This document shows positions 8,561 through 17,934 of a DNA stretch of 64,000 nt, one piece after another. The translations under genes and the position numbers were made by a program. This stretch comes from Robertmurraya dakarensis (GTDB lineage Bacteria; Bacillota; Bacilli; Bacillales; Cytobacillaceae). Each line of letters starts with the position of its first letter. Position 1 is the first letter of the stretch. Under the pieces are notes generated by a model, which did not search any database, was not told the origin of the DNA, and saw only the letters and a list, made by a program, of their open reading frames with translations. The stretch spans positions 1,366,231-1,430,230 of the forward strand of contig NZ_LT707409.1 in NCBI RefSeq assembly GCF_900156875.1, read 5' to 3'.

Positions 8561-9523
8561 ATGCGAATAGATCAATTGATTTACCTTGTAGAAGTGTCAA
8601 AATATAAGTCTATTTCTTTGGCTGCAGAAAATCTTCATATTACCCAGCCAACTATAAGTCAAGCTCTAAACGCGCTTGAAGCCGAATTAGATGTAAAACT
8701 TTTTCATCGTTCTCGAATCGGTACCATTCCCACAGATGACGGTAAGATAATCATAAAAAAAGCAATCGAGATCCTTGAAAAAGTAAATGAAATCAGTGAA
8801 TTCTCCGGAGATCATTCAAAATTATTATCAGGTACACTCTCAATAGCCTCTGTTCCTAGTTTTAGTATGCATATCCTTTCAAGTTCGATTGCATCCTTCA
8901 CTAATACCTATCAAGGTGTTACACTCAATGTCTTTGAGGATATTAGTTCGGTTATTAAAGAGGAAGTAAGGGCCGAAAGAGTAAATCTAGGTTTCATTGC
9001 GAGAGAGAACCAACGTCAATTCGATGAACATGATTTATATTTTGAAAAGCTAATAGAAGGACATGTTATGGCCTGTGTTGGCAGAAAGTCACCTTTAGCA
9101 TCTAAGTCAACAATATCTTATAAAGAAATTGCCAAAAATCCAATCGTATCTTTTAAGAGCAAATCACCCTTTTTCAAAAAAATCATGAGTATTCTATCTA
9201 AGTATAGAGAACCTAGTATTCTTTTTAATTCTGGCATTACAAACGAAGGAACAGGTAAGCAAATTCTTTCAGAGGGTGTAGGAGTTGGCTTTGTTTCAAG
9301 TATTGCCATAAAAAATGATCCCTATTTTATGACAAACAAGCTGATTGCCATACCTATTTCAGAAAAACCGATAGAAATTGCTTATGGCTACGTTAGCTTA
9401 AAATCTCGACAATTGACTCCTGCCGCAAAAGAATACCTAAGATTATTAAGAAAAAATTTAATCGCAAAGAAGGACTTAGAAAATAACTACATTACAATAT
9501 TTGAAAATGAAGAGATTGGTTAG
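8561..9523 (+). CDS. LysR-family transcriptional regulator
   Basis: The 320-residue protein begins MRIDQLIYLVEV and has the LysR winged helix-turn-helix in the first 60 residues (SLAAENLHITQPTISQALNA). An effector-binding domain follows, with the GTLSIASVPS start of the first subdomain. LysR regulators commonly control a divergent operon in response to a pathway intermediate. Here that is the SDR-crotonase-DUF35-thiolase operon on the other strand. The ATG follows GGGGGGTTAT; a GTG four codons earlier is in frame but poorly placed. It is the only recognisable transcription regulator in the window and one of few plus-strand genes. Confidence 0.9.
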   Translation: MRIDQLIYLVEVSKYKSISLAAENLHITQPTISQALNALEAELDVKLFHRSRIGTIPTDDGKIIIKKAIEILEKVNEISEFSGDHSKLLSGTLSIASVPSFSMHILSSSIASFTNTYQGVTLNVFEDISSVIKEEVRAERVNLGFIARENQRQFDEHDLYFEKLIEGHVMACVGRKSPLASKSTISYKEIAKNPIVSFKSKSPFFKKIMSILSKYREPSILFNSGITNEGTGKQILSEGVGVGFVSSIAIKNDPYFMTNKLIAIPISEKPIEIAYGYVSLKSRQLTPAAKEYLRLLRKNLIAKKDLENNYITIFENEEIG

Positions 9524-9587
9524 GCAAATATATTTAATCATTAATAGTCATTGATTGCCGTGAAGATGAGTTATTGTTAATAAGAGC

Positions 9588-9620
9588 CTCTCCTTATCGA
9601 TTGTTGATTGATAAGGAGAG
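9588..9620. terminator. Hairpin between convergent genes
   Basis: An 11-bp perfect stem pairs CTCTCCTTATC (9588-9598) with GATAAGGAGAG (9610-9620) across an 11-base loop. It sits between the convergent lysR and nitronate-monooxygenase-like genes and probably serves both, though neither side has a strong T-run. The arms are nearly identical to the hairpin at 17880-17918. Confidence 0.55.
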
Positions 9621-9662
9621 CAGATTACATCCATGTATTAATAGGATCGTATAATAATACCT

Positions 9663-10622
9663 TTACCCCATAATTATATTCATGCGGGAGAGTGTAGATT
9701 TTGCATCATCAATTATCTGTTCTATTACTTCCTTAACAGTAGGTACATCATGAATGAGACCTACAGATGATCCACATGACCAAACTCCAGCGTCTAGATT
9801 ACCGTTAGTAAATACTTCTATTGCTCGTTCCCCTTTTATCAGCGGAAGCAGTTCTTCTACTGTCGCTCCCCGGCTTTCCAACTCCAAAACCTTCTGTGAA
9901 ACTTCATTCTTTGCCACTCGCGTGGTTGAACCAATTGTTCTTTGAATCAAGAAAGTATCTAGTTCTGAAGCTCCTACCATCCATTGTTTAACGTTTTCAT
10001 GGAGCAGAGATTCCTGTGTTGCCATAAATCTAGATGCCATTAAAACCCCTTCAGCACCAAGTGACAAAGCAGCAGCCATTCCTCGTCCATCAGCAATTCC
10101 CCCACCAGCAATGACAGGTATGTTTACTGAATCCACTGTCTGTGGGATAAGAACTAGACCGCCAACGTCCATTCCAGGATGTCCTCCGGCTTCAGTACCG
10201 ATTATGATTACTGCATCTGCACCAAGTCTTTCAGCTGTTTTTGCATAACGAACGGCGGGTACCTTATGGATGACGGTAACATCATTATCTTTTAGGACTT
10301 TCATATATTTTCCAGGGTTATCTCCGGCCGTTTCGACAATCCGAATTCCTTCATCTAATAAAACCTCAATAAACTCGTCATTAGGAAGTTTTTTTCTAGG
10401 TGATACAATTAGATTGACACCTATTGGTTTCTTGGTTAACCTTTTTGCCAGACGTATATCCTCACGAAGATCCTCAGGAGTTTCATAGTGTGCTGACGTG
10501 ATAAAACCAATTCCACCAGCTTCGGCCACCGCTGCTACTAATGGAGCACGACCAACTCGAAACATCCCGCCACAAAGGATTGGGTATTCAATATTTAATA
10601 ATTCCGTAATACGAGTTTTCAA
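9663..10622 (-). CDS. Nitronate monooxygenase family flavoprotein
   Basis: This 319-residue TIM-barrel protein of the 2-nitropropane dioxygenase/NMO family has an N-terminal PILCGGMFRVG, the GTEAGGHPG segment with the His typical of nitronate monooxygenases, and the FMN-phosphate motif IAGGGIADGRG. The family oxidises nitronates with FMN and O2, but many members in acyl-CoA operons have unknown or enoyl-reductase-like roles. A TTG start is indicated: AAGGAGG then 7 bases then TTG. It is the last gene of the operon beginning near 15.8 kb. A second, more divergent member is at 23167. Confidence 0.85.
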   Translation of the reverse strand: MKTRITELLNIEYPILCGGMFRVGRAPLVAAVAEAGGIGFITSAHYETPEDLREDIRLAKRLTKKPIGVNLIVSPRKKLPNDEFIEVLLDEGIRIVETAGDNPGKYMKVLKDNDVTVIHKVPAVRYAKTAERLGADAVIIIGTEAGGHPGMDVGGLVLIPQTVDSVNIPVIAGGGIADGRGMAAALSLGAEGVLMASRFMATQESLLHENVKQWMVGASELDTFLIQRTIGSTTRVAKNEVSQKVLELESRGATVEELLPLIKGERAIEVFTNGNLDAGVWSCGSSVGLIHDVPTVKEVIEQIIDDAKSTLSRMNIIMG

Positions 10623-10669
10623 ACCTTTTCCTCCTTAGGAAATTCTCACTCTCACAAAGAACCACCCTG

Positions 10670-11821
10670 TTATCTAAAAGCGCTTTTTCCGGTAAGTTCA
10701 CGCCCGATTACCAGCTTCTGTATTTGACTCGTTCCTTCTGGTATCGTTAAAATTTTTGCATTCCTAAATAATCGTTCAACAGGGAATTCAGATGTTAATC
10801 CATAAGCACCATGAATTTGAATGGCTTTTGAAGTAACTCGAACAGCCATTTCTGTTGCAAATTGTTTTGCCATTGAAGTCTCTATTCGGCAATGTTGCCC
10901 TTTGTTCACCATATCTAATGCTCGATAGGTTAGTAGTTTCGATGCATCAATTTCAGTTTTCATATCAGCTAACATTCCTTGAATTAATTGAAAAGAGCCA
11001 ATCTTTTTGCCGAATTGTTCTCTTTCTTTTACATATTGTATTGAATAATTTAGCGCTTTTTCAGCTAATGCATTGGCATCTGTTGCAACAAAGCAACGCC
11101 ATGCATGAAACCCTTTCAATTTGCTCTTATAGCCATCACCCTCTGGAACAATCAGATTTTCCTTTGGTACGCGGACATTATCAAAGTAAAGTTCTGCTAA
11201 ATCCCCTTGATTAAAGCCCATTAAGTTGATTTTTCTTGACTCGATAGGTGTATCTTCTCTATCAATAAGGATTAAGCCAATTCCTTTTCCACCCTTGGAA
11301 CGATCAAATGAAACAGCAACAGATATATAATCTGCTAGATTTCCATTCGTAATAAATGTTTTCGTCCCATTTATCACATAATGATCACCATCTAATACAG
11401 CCGTTGTTTGCATCTCAGAAGGATTGGATCCAACATTGGGCTCTGTATTTGCTGAGCAAGCAATTTTATCACCTGATAAAAGTCCTGGTAGGAATTTTTC
11501 TTTATGGTAATCCGTTCCGCGTTCAGCAATTGTCCTCGCCATATTTGGTGAGATTCCTAAATATCCTTTTAATTCATATGGCAATTCTTCATATATTAGT
11601 GCCCACGTTTTAATATCTAAGCCAGCCCCACCCTGCTCTTCTGGAATGGTTGTTCCTAAAAATCCAAATGGCTTAACTTCTTTAAACATTCTTAAGACAA
11701 ACTCTTTTGAAAACGGCTGATCATCGCCTAGTTCTTTAATAGCAGGTTCTAAAACCTCCCTTGTTAGTTTTCTTATTGTTTTCTTTAACATCAATTCTTC
11801 ATCTGTAAATTCAAAATTCAT
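10670..11821 (-). CDS. Acyl-CoA dehydrogenase
   Basis: This is a 383-residue, full-length flavoprotein dehydrogenase. The N-terminal helical domain begins MNFEFTDEELML. The middle domain has CSANTEPNVGS and NGTKTFITNG. The C-terminal domain has QIHGAYGLTSEFPVERLFR and ends with PEGTSQIQKL, whose Glu (about residue 362) occupies the catalytic-base position of medium-chain dehydrogenases. It should form a 2-enoyl-CoA with FAD. AGGAGGCTATCTATA precedes the ATG. It is one of five closely related MNFxFT dehydrogenases in the island and stands between a synthetase and an NMO-like gene. Confidence 0.93.
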   Translation of the reverse strand: MNFEFTDEELMLKKTIRKLTREVLEPAIKELGDDQPFSKEFVLRMFKEVKPFGFLGTTIPEEQGGAGLDIKTWALIYEELPYELKGYLGISPNMARTIAERGTDYHKEKFLPGLLSGDKIACSANTEPNVGSNPSEMQTTAVLDGDHYVINGTKTFITNGNLADYISVAVSFDRSKGGKGIGLILIDREDTPIESRKINLMGFNQGDLAELYFDNVRVPKENLIVPEGDGYKSKLKGFHAWRCFVATDANALAEKALNYSIQYVKEREQFGKKIGSFQLIQGMLADMKTEIDASKLLTYRALDMVNKGQHCRIETSMAKQFATEMAVRVTSKAIQIHGAYGLTSEFPVERLFRNAKILTIPEGTSQIQKLVIGRELTGKSAFR

Positions 11822-11875
11822 TATAGATAGCCTCCTCTAGAAATGCCTAATCAAAAGTTACCTTTACTAGGTGTA

Positions 11876-13444
11876 TCAAACATTTCTTTCCTTTTCTTTC
11901 CAATACGCTTTGCGCAAATCGTTTTTAGTTATCTTCCCAACCGTATTTCTAGGTAGCTCATCTACGAATTCGATCGAACGAGGCCGTTTATAAGAAGCTA
12001 GCTGACTTCTACAGTACTCGATCAATTCTTCTTCTGTTACCGTCACATTTTTATTAATTTCACAAAAAGCTTTTATTTGTTCTCCAAACTCTTCATCTGG
12101 AATCCCAATCACTGCTACATCCTGTACAGCTGGATGTTTTTGTAAGACAGCTTCAATTTCAGCTGGGTAAATATTGACACCACCAGAGATAATCATATCC
12201 TTGATCCGATCATTGATATAAAGATAACCATCCTCATCAAGATAGCCCATATCTCCCGTTTGGAAAAAACCGTTCTCATCTAATGTATCAGGTCCTAGTT
12301 TCTCCTTATTTAAATATCTGTCGATACAGACAGGTGTTTTCACCCAAATAACACCTACTTCGCCGGTGTTCAACTTTTGTCCATTCTCATCTCGAATTTC
12401 AACTTGAACATGCTTGTAGGGATAACCGCAAGATCCTGCTTTTGATCTCTGTAGTTCTGGCTGCAAAATCGTAACTAATCCCGCCTCAGAAGAACCATAT
12501 CCTTCATACACACAATGTTCTCCAAAATAGTTCATCGCCCATTCTTTTAATGAATATGGTACAGGAGCTGCCCCTACTGTAAGAGTCTTTATAGAGCTCA
12601 CATCATACTTCTTTAATACCTCTTCAGGTAGTTGGGCAATCCGTTTTAGTAGTGTAGGGACACAAGTCCATCTCGTTATTTTGTGTTTCATTATTAATTC
12701 CAACGTTTTCTCTGGATCAAACTTTTTAAGAAGTACTACAGTTCCCCCACTCTTATGTGTGATTTCAGCATTGTAAGGTCCCAATCCGTGGTGGAGAGGC
12801 GTGTTGACGAGGGAAATATTACCCGTCTTCATAAAACCTGATGCATCTAACATATCTTGTTGATATTCAAGTAATACCTTTAGATTTTGTTTCATCGCCT
12901 TTGCTGGGTCCTTAAAGACACCTTTTGGATGACCAGTTGTACCTGAGGTGTATATGATTAATTCCGGTTTCACAACTTTACTAATTCGCGCTTCGACTTC
13001 TCTTTCAGAAATCAAATTTTCATACTGTTCAACCTCTGGATGAGGGTTAGTGTTGATGCCAACCATTGTTTTTAATGGGAGCTCATCCCATAAAGGTAAT
13101 AGCACATCAGGTGTAGGATCATCAAAAACAACTGCAGTAGCCCCACTATCCTTCATAACATGAAGAATTTCTGGTAATGTAAAATGCCAATTGAGCCCAA
13201 TTTGCATACAGCCAACCTTGGCTAAGGCACGATTGACCACAAACCATTCCTTGCGAATTTGTGATCGTACGGCCACAATATCTTTGGGGCGAAGTCCAGC
13301 ACGGACAAAACTATCCGCTAGCAGGTCTGATTGCCGATTCCATTCCTTCCATGTTAATTCAGATCCATTTTCATCTATAATAGCCGTTTCATCAGGCTTA
13401 ATTTGAGCCCAATATTCCAAGCTTCCTTGAATAGGTTGAGTCAT
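11876..13444 (-). CDS. Acyl-CoA synthetase (AMP-forming)
   Basis: The 522-residue ANL ligase has the phosphate-loop motif YTSGTTGHPKG, the adenine-site YGSSEAG, the hinge segment DRIKDMIISGGVNIYP, and LPRNTVGK with the catalytic Lys. It closely resembles the ligase at 2446 in length and at both ends (SLEYWAQIKP; YWKEKERNV), so the two are paralogues. The ATG overlaps the last bases of the CoA-transferase gene in an ATGA arrangement (4 bases), implying translational coupling. AAGGAGTGAAGAATAC is the ribosome site. Having both a CoA-transferase and a ligase in one operon gives two possible ways of making the CoA thioester. Confidence 0.93.
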   Translation of the reverse strand: MTQPIQGSLEYWAQIKPDETAIIDENGSELTWKEWNRQSDLLADSFVRAGLRPKDIVAVRSQIRKEWFVVNRALAKVGCMQIGLNWHFTLPEILHVMKDSGATAVVFDDPTPDVLLPLWDELPLKTMVGINTNPHPEVEQYENLISEREVEARISKVVKPELIIYTSGTTGHPKGVFKDPAKAMKQNLKVLLEYQQDMLDASGFMKTGNISLVNTPLHHGLGPYNAEITHKSGGTVVLLKKFDPEKTLELIMKHKITRWTCVPTLLKRIAQLPEEVLKKYDVSSIKTLTVGAAPVPYSLKEWAMNYFGEHCVYEGYGSSEAGLVTILQPELQRSKAGSCGYPYKHVQVEIRDENGQKLNTGEVGVIWVKTPVCIDRYLNKEKLGPDTLDENGFFQTGDMGYLDEDGYLYINDRIKDMIISGGVNIYPAEIEAVLQKHPAVQDVAVIGIPDEEFGEQIKAFCEINKNVTVTEEELIEYCRSQLASYKRPRSIEFVDELPRNTVGKITKNDLRKAYWKEKERNV

Positions 13445-14565
13445 GTATTCTTCACTCCTTTTAAATTTTTTGAATATTCCGAATTATTCTCTCCTAATTT
13501 GGCAGCTTCCTTTGGGGATTGGACTGATAAATTTTCAAACTTGACGGGATATTTAACAAAATATTCACCTTCACCCGTTCCGTAATTTTCAAATAAATCT
13601 CTTTCGATGAAGCTTTCAACTTGAGGAAGCTCCCCGATTTCATTAACCTTACAACTAGGTACATCATTTTTATCAAAGATCTCTAACCATTCAGCTAATG
13701 GTTTCTTCAATAATTCCTCTTCAATAATTGGATTTAAAGTCTTTGCATTTTGGGAACGCAAGGGCCATGTTTTATATTTCTCTTCATTTAACAGTTCAGT
13801 TCTGCCAATCGAATGACACAAGTTTTCAAAAAAGTGGTCCTCAAGGCTTCCTAACGCAATATACTCATGGTCCTTTGTTTCAAAAGCTCCGTATGCTCCT
13901 GTAGTAAGAAAGTTTTCTTTATTAGGTTTTCCTTGATCATAGTATGATGCAATCCGTGGGCCCATCCATGCTAAAACGGTATCTGTAATCGAAACGTCTA
14001 TAAAATCCCCTTGTCCGTTAAGATCTCGATTTCTCAACGCTGCCAGTATAGACGTAACTGCATACATAGCTGACGTTAAATCCGCTACTTGAACACCTCC
14101 CCATGGCGCTGGTGGACCTGCAGGATCTCCACTAATACTTAAAGCACCAGAAAGAGCCAAGTAATTGACATCATGTCCAGGAACTGTTCTTAATGGTCCC
14201 GTTTGACCAAATCCTGAAATCGAACAGTAAATAATTTGGTTATTAATTTTCGACACTTCTTGGTAATCTAACCCTAACCTTGCCATTACACCAGGTCTGA
14301 ACCCTTCAACAAGCACATCGCACTCTTTTATCATTTGCTTAATAAATTCTATTTCCTGTTCATCCTTTAAATCTACTGTAATACTTTTTTTGTTCCTATT
14401 GACTGCATTAAACATTCGCTTGTTTCTTCTTGTAAAATCACCTGTATGTGGACGTTCTACTTTGATTATCTCCGCTCCAAAATCAGCTAAAGTCATTGTA
14501 CAAAAAGGACCCGGTAGCAAATTAGAAAAATCTAGAATTTTAATTCCTTCTAATGGTAGAGTCAT
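13441..14565 (-). CDS. Class III CoA-transferase (CaiB/BaiF family)
   Basis: The 374-residue protein begins LPLEGIKILDFSNLLPGP, the standard opening of CaiB/BaiF transferases. It has KVERPHTGD, the glycine-rich ISGFGQTGP loop, and VADLTSAMYA with the likely catalytic Asp. These enzymes move CoA between carboxylic acids, for example from succinyl-CoA to a substrate, without ATP. The gene is coupled to the downstream acyl-CoA synthetase by a 4-base overlap and preceded by a dehydrogenase gene. A second member is at 58458. Donor and acceptor cannot be told from sequence. Confidence 0.9.
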   Translation of the reverse strand: MTLPLEGIKILDFSNLLPGPFCTMTLADFGAEIIKVERPHTGDFTRRNKRMFNAVNRNKKSITVDLKDEQEIEFIKQMIKECDVLVEGFRPGVMARLGLDYQEVSKINNQIIYCSISGFGQTGPLRTVPGHDVNYLALSGALSISGDPAGPPAPWGGVQVADLTSAMYAVTSILAALRNRDLNGQGDFIDVSITDTVLAWMGPRIASYYDQGKPNKENFLTTGAYGAFETKDHEYIALGSLEDHFFENLCHSIGRTELLNEEKYKTWPLRSQNAKTLNPIIEEELLKKPLAEWLEIFDKNDVPSCKVNEIGELPQVESFIERDLFENYGTGEGEYFVKYPVKFENLSVQSPKEAAKLGENNSEYSKNLKGVKNT

Positions 14566-14628
14566 ATGAACACCTCTTCATTTTTTTATTACAAGAAAGA
14601 AAACGTATTTTGTTTGCTAATGTACTAG

Positions 14629-15780
14629 TTATCTGAAAGCGTTCATCCCAGTCAGTTCACGTCCAATAATAAGTTTTTGTATCTGTGTAGTACCCTCGGG
14701 AATTGCCAATATCCTTGCCTGTCTAAATAGGCGTTCAACTGGAAATTCCGAAGTAAGACCATATGCACCATGTATTTGTATGGCTTTAGACGTAACACGG
14801 ATTGCCATTTCAGTTGCATAATGTTTCGCGATTGACGTCTCAACTCGTGCGATTTGGCCTCTATTTACTAAATCCAATGCTCGATAGGTTAATAATCGTG
14901 CAGCATCTAGTTCCGTTTTCATATCTGCTAACATTTCCTGAATCAGCTGAAACGAACCTATTTGTTTCCCAAACTGTTCTCTTTCTTGTGAATACTTAAT
15001 GGAATATTCCAAAGCCTTTTCAGCAATACTGCATCCACTTAATCCAACAAAACAACGCCAAGCATGAAAACCACTCATTTGTGTTTTGTAACCCTGTCCT
15101 TCAGGAATTAGAAGATTTTCTTTCGGAACTCGTACATTATCGAAAAAAAGTTCAGCTAATTCGCCTGTATTAAATCCCATTAGTTTAATCGGTCTGGCTT
15201 CTACAGGAGATTCCTCTCGATCTACTAAAATAATGCCTACTCCCTTACCACCTTTGGAACGATCAAACTGAACAGCTACAGAAATATAATCTGCAGTCAT
15301 TCCATTTGTAATAAAAGTTTTTGTCCCATTTATCACATAATGATCTCCATCGATTGTGGCGGTAGTTTGAATTTCTGAAGGGTTAGATCCTACATTTGGT
15401 TCAGTATTTGCCGAACAGGCAATTTTATCACCTGCGAGTAGACCCGGCAGAAACTTTTCCTTATGGTAATCGGTACCACGGTCATATATTCTTCTCGCCA
15501 TATTAGCAGTTATGCCAGACATTGACTTCAGTTGATTTGGTAACTCTTCATACAGTAGTCCCCAAGTCATAAGATCAAGTCCTGCCCCTCCAGCCTCCTC
15601 TGGAATGGTTGTACCTACTAATCCAAATGGCTTAATTTTTTTTAACATACTTAGAAGGAATTCTTTAGTAAATGGCTTCTCATCACCTTGTTCCTCAATT
15701 GCTGGTTCTAACTCTTCTTTTACAAATTTCTTAATCGTTTTCTTAATCATTTGTTGTTCATCAGTAAAATCAAAATTCAT
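14629..15780 (-). CDS. Acyl-CoA dehydrogenase
   Basis: This 383-residue dehydrogenase closely resembles the one four genes downstream in the same operon. It has MNFDFTDEQQM at the start, CSANTEPNVGS and NGTKTFITNG in the flavin-contacting middle domain, QIHGAYGLTSEFPVE, and the catalytic Glu in PEGTTQIQKL. GGAGGCAGATGATTT lies before the ATG. It is the first gene of the operon dehydrogenase, CoA-transferase, synthetase, dehydrogenase, NMO. Two dehydrogenases in one operon suggests either two successive desaturations or different chain forms (inference). Confidence 0.93.
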   Translation of the reverse strand: MNFDFTDEQQMIKKTIKKFVKEELEPAIEEQGDEKPFTKEFLLSMLKKIKPFGLVGTTIPEEAGGAGLDLMTWGLLYEELPNQLKSMSGITANMARRIYDRGTDYHKEKFLPGLLAGDKIACSANTEPNVGSNPSEIQTTATIDGDHYVINGTKTFITNGMTADYISVAVQFDRSKGGKGVGIILVDREESPVEARPIKLMGFNTGELAELFFDNVRVPKENLLIPEGQGYKTQMSGFHAWRCFVGLSGCSIAEKALEYSIKYSQEREQFGKQIGSFQLIQEMLADMKTELDAARLLTYRALDLVNRGQIARVETSIAKHYATEMAIRVTSKAIQIHGAYGLTSEFPVERLFRQARILAIPEGTTQIQKLIIGRELTGMNAFR

Positions 15781-16151
15781 AAATCATCTGCCTCCTATAT
15801 AGCTCTAATTTATTTTCTCACCTATGATGGTGTATTTCATAAAGTTAAGAAAGACCATAGCAAATTCATTACCAAAAGTACCCCTTATCATGAAGGCGTT
15901 TTCAAAATTATTTAAGAAACCCAATTGAGAGTTTGTTGAATTCTCTAATAATAGAGAAATATAAATACATCACGGCTTAATCAAAGTGGATAATTTTCAG
16001 AATATACAGTATATTAAATCACTACTAAAATCTTATTTGATTTTTTGATTTCTGTAAAATAGTAATTTTTTATATAGAGTATTAATGAATTTTATACAAT
16101 CGACTACTCACGTGTATAAAGTTCGTGACAGTCGCAAAATCACAATGTTAG
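15781..16151. other. Intergenic region with two short palindromes
   Basis: This AT-rich spacer lies between the MFS gene and the dehydrogenase operon. It contains TTCTCTA-N4-TAGAGAA at 15941-15958 and AATATAC-a-GTATATT at 16001-16015, both possible operators for the operon starting at 15780. No clear T-tract terminator for the MFS gene and no convincing promoter boxes were found. No gene is seen. Confidence 0.45.
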
Positions 16152-17780
16152 TTAGTTTGTTTGCTTGCTAGTTAATCCCGAGGTTTTCTTTTGATCTGTG
16201 ACATTTGCTGGTGTATCCTTTGGACTATTAGTAAGTCTTAAAGGTTTTTCTTTCAAAAAAAACGTTAATACGAATCCCATTAAAAGAATCATACTCGTTA
16301 TCATGAAAACAAATGTTAAAGAATGTCCTAATGATTCTCTAACCTGTTCAATTAGGCTCCCCGTAACTTCCTGTAAATCTTTTGGTATATTTGCTTTGAT
16401 ATCTTCAACTTGTTGATGATCAATCAAAATCTGTGGATCTTGAAGTTGAGCTAATACTTTATTTTCATCAATTATCTTATCAAGTCCGTTCCTTGCAGTC
16501 ATCTGTTCCACTTCAGTCCCAAGTCTTGCGTTCATAATAGTCCCCATGACTGCTACACCAATTGTTCCACCTAATTGCCGGAATAATTGCACTGTAGAAG
16601 TTGCTACTCCAAGTAGCGATTGTGAAACAGCGTTTTGAACTGATATCATGATTACCGGTAAACAAAAGCCAAGCCCCGATCCGACAAAAATAATATTGAT
16701 AACAGCTCTTGCTGTTGAAGTTGACACATCCATTAACGATAAAGAATACATCCCCGTTGCCATTATAAGTATTCCAATGATGACAAGTCTTTTATATTTT
16801 CCTGTTTTTGAGATTAGTTGACCGCTAATTGCACTCGCGGTAACCATACATAATGTCATGGGCATCATAATTAATCCAGATTTTGTAGCTGTAGTCGCAA
16901 GTACACCTTGAACAAAGAAAGGCATATACATGATCGCCCCAAACATACCCATCCCAAGGATAAATCCAATTCCATTAGATAAGCTAAAAACTTTGTTCTT
17001 AAATAAACTTAAAGGTAGGACCGGGCTCGAAACTCTCTTTTCTGTGTAAATAAATAAAATAAAACCAACTAAGGAGCATATAAAGAGAAAAATAATCATG
17101 GATGATGACCATGCATAATTATTCCCCCCCCATGATAGAGCAATCAGCATCGGAACAAGTGTTAATGAAATAAATAAGGATCCAAAATAATCGATTGGCT
17201 CTTTTGTTTTTGCAGCTTGTTTGGGATAAATAAATAGAATCATACAGAAGGCCACTAAAGCAATCGGTAAGAACACCCAAAATACCCAATGCCAATCTGC
17301 ATTATCGACAATCCATCCTCCTAGAGTGGGACCCAGTAAGCTTGAAATTCCAAAAATACTTGTCAGTAAGCCTTGCCATTTCCCTCTTTCTCTTGGTGAA
17401 AATAAATCCCCAACCACAGTGAACGAGGTTGACATAATCATACCTGCGCCAAAACCTTGTATACCACGATAGAGAATTAATTGAATCATGCTTTCTGACA
17501 GACCACAAAGAAATGACCCAATAGTAAAAATACCAATTCCAATAAGCATAAAAATTTTACGTCCATAAATATCAGATAGTTTTCCAACTAAAATGGCCGT
17601 AACACTAGAAGTAAGCATGAACATCGTAAATACCCAGCTATAGTAGTTTATACCATCTAGATCGGATATAATTCGTGGAAGGGCTGTACCCACAATCGTT
17701 TGATTTAAGGCAGCAAAAAGCATAGCTGACATAACAGCAAGCATAATTAAAATTTTTTTCCTCAGCACAAGATTTTCCAT
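16152..17780 (-). CDS. MFS multidrug/efflux transporter, DHA2 (14-TM) family
   Basis: The 542-residue integral membrane protein fits the EmrB/QacA drug:H+ antiporter family. An early segment contains FAALNQTIVGTALPRI, the loop 2-3 motif A reads GKLSDIYGRK, and the antiporter motif C appears as GPTLGGW. About 14 hydrophobic segments can be counted, followed by a polar tail. AGGAGAGGGCAAG precedes the ATG. It ends the gene series running from the importer near 35 kb and may export a toxic acid or intermediate. That role is inferred from position only, since these proteins have broad specificity. Confidence 0.9.
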   Translation of the reverse strand: MENLVLRKKILIMLAVMSAMLFAALNQTIVGTALPRIISDLDGINYYSWVFTMFMLTSSVTAILVGKLSDIYGRKIFMLIGIGIFTIGSFLCGLSESMIQLILYRGIQGFGAGMIMSTSFTVVGDLFSPRERGKWQGLLTSIFGISSLLGPTLGGWIVDNADWHWVFWVFLPIALVAFCMILFIYPKQAAKTKEPIDYFGSLFISLTLVPMLIALSWGGNNYAWSSSMIIFLFICSLVGFILFIYTEKRVSSPVLPLSLFKNKVFSLSNGIGFILGMGMFGAIMYMPFFVQGVLATTATKSGLIMMPMTLCMVTASAISGQLISKTGKYKRLVIIGILIMATGMYSLSLMDVSTSTARAVINIIFVGSGLGFCLPVIMISVQNAVSQSLLGVATSTVQLFRQLGGTIGVAVMGTIMNARLGTEVEQMTARNGLDKIIDENKVLAQLQDPQILIDHQQVEDIKANIPKDLQEVTGSLIEQVRESLGHSLTFVFMITSMILLMGFVLTFFLKEKPLRLTNSPKDTPANVTDQKKTSGLTSKQTN

Positions 17781-17879
17781 CTTGCCCTCTCCTTTTTAAA
17801 GCTTAATTATTAGCTTTTATTGCCCTAATATTTGCAACGATTTACAAGAAAAGCATTTTTAGATTATCGCAAAATAATA

Positions 17880-17918
17880 TCTCCTTATCGATTACTGTGT
17901 AGATAACTGATAAGGAGA
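17880..17918 (-). terminator. Hairpin downstream of the binding-protein gene
   Basis: TCTCCTTATC (17880-17889) pairs with GATAAGGAGA (17909-17918) over a 19-base loop. On the minus strand a moderately T-rich stretch follows. It lies 17 bases after the stop of the oligopeptide-binding-protein gene. The arms match the hairpin at 9588-9620 almost base for base. Confidence 0.5.
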
Positions 17919-17934
17919 CTATTCATAATAAATC

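Noticed and set aside
10855..11214. 119-codon plus-strand open frame inside the dehydrogenase gene
   Set aside because: It is antisense to a full-length, well-conserved dehydrogenase, has no ribosome site, and its sequence is not protein-like. The same applies to the many plus-strand frames opposite other minus-strand genes.
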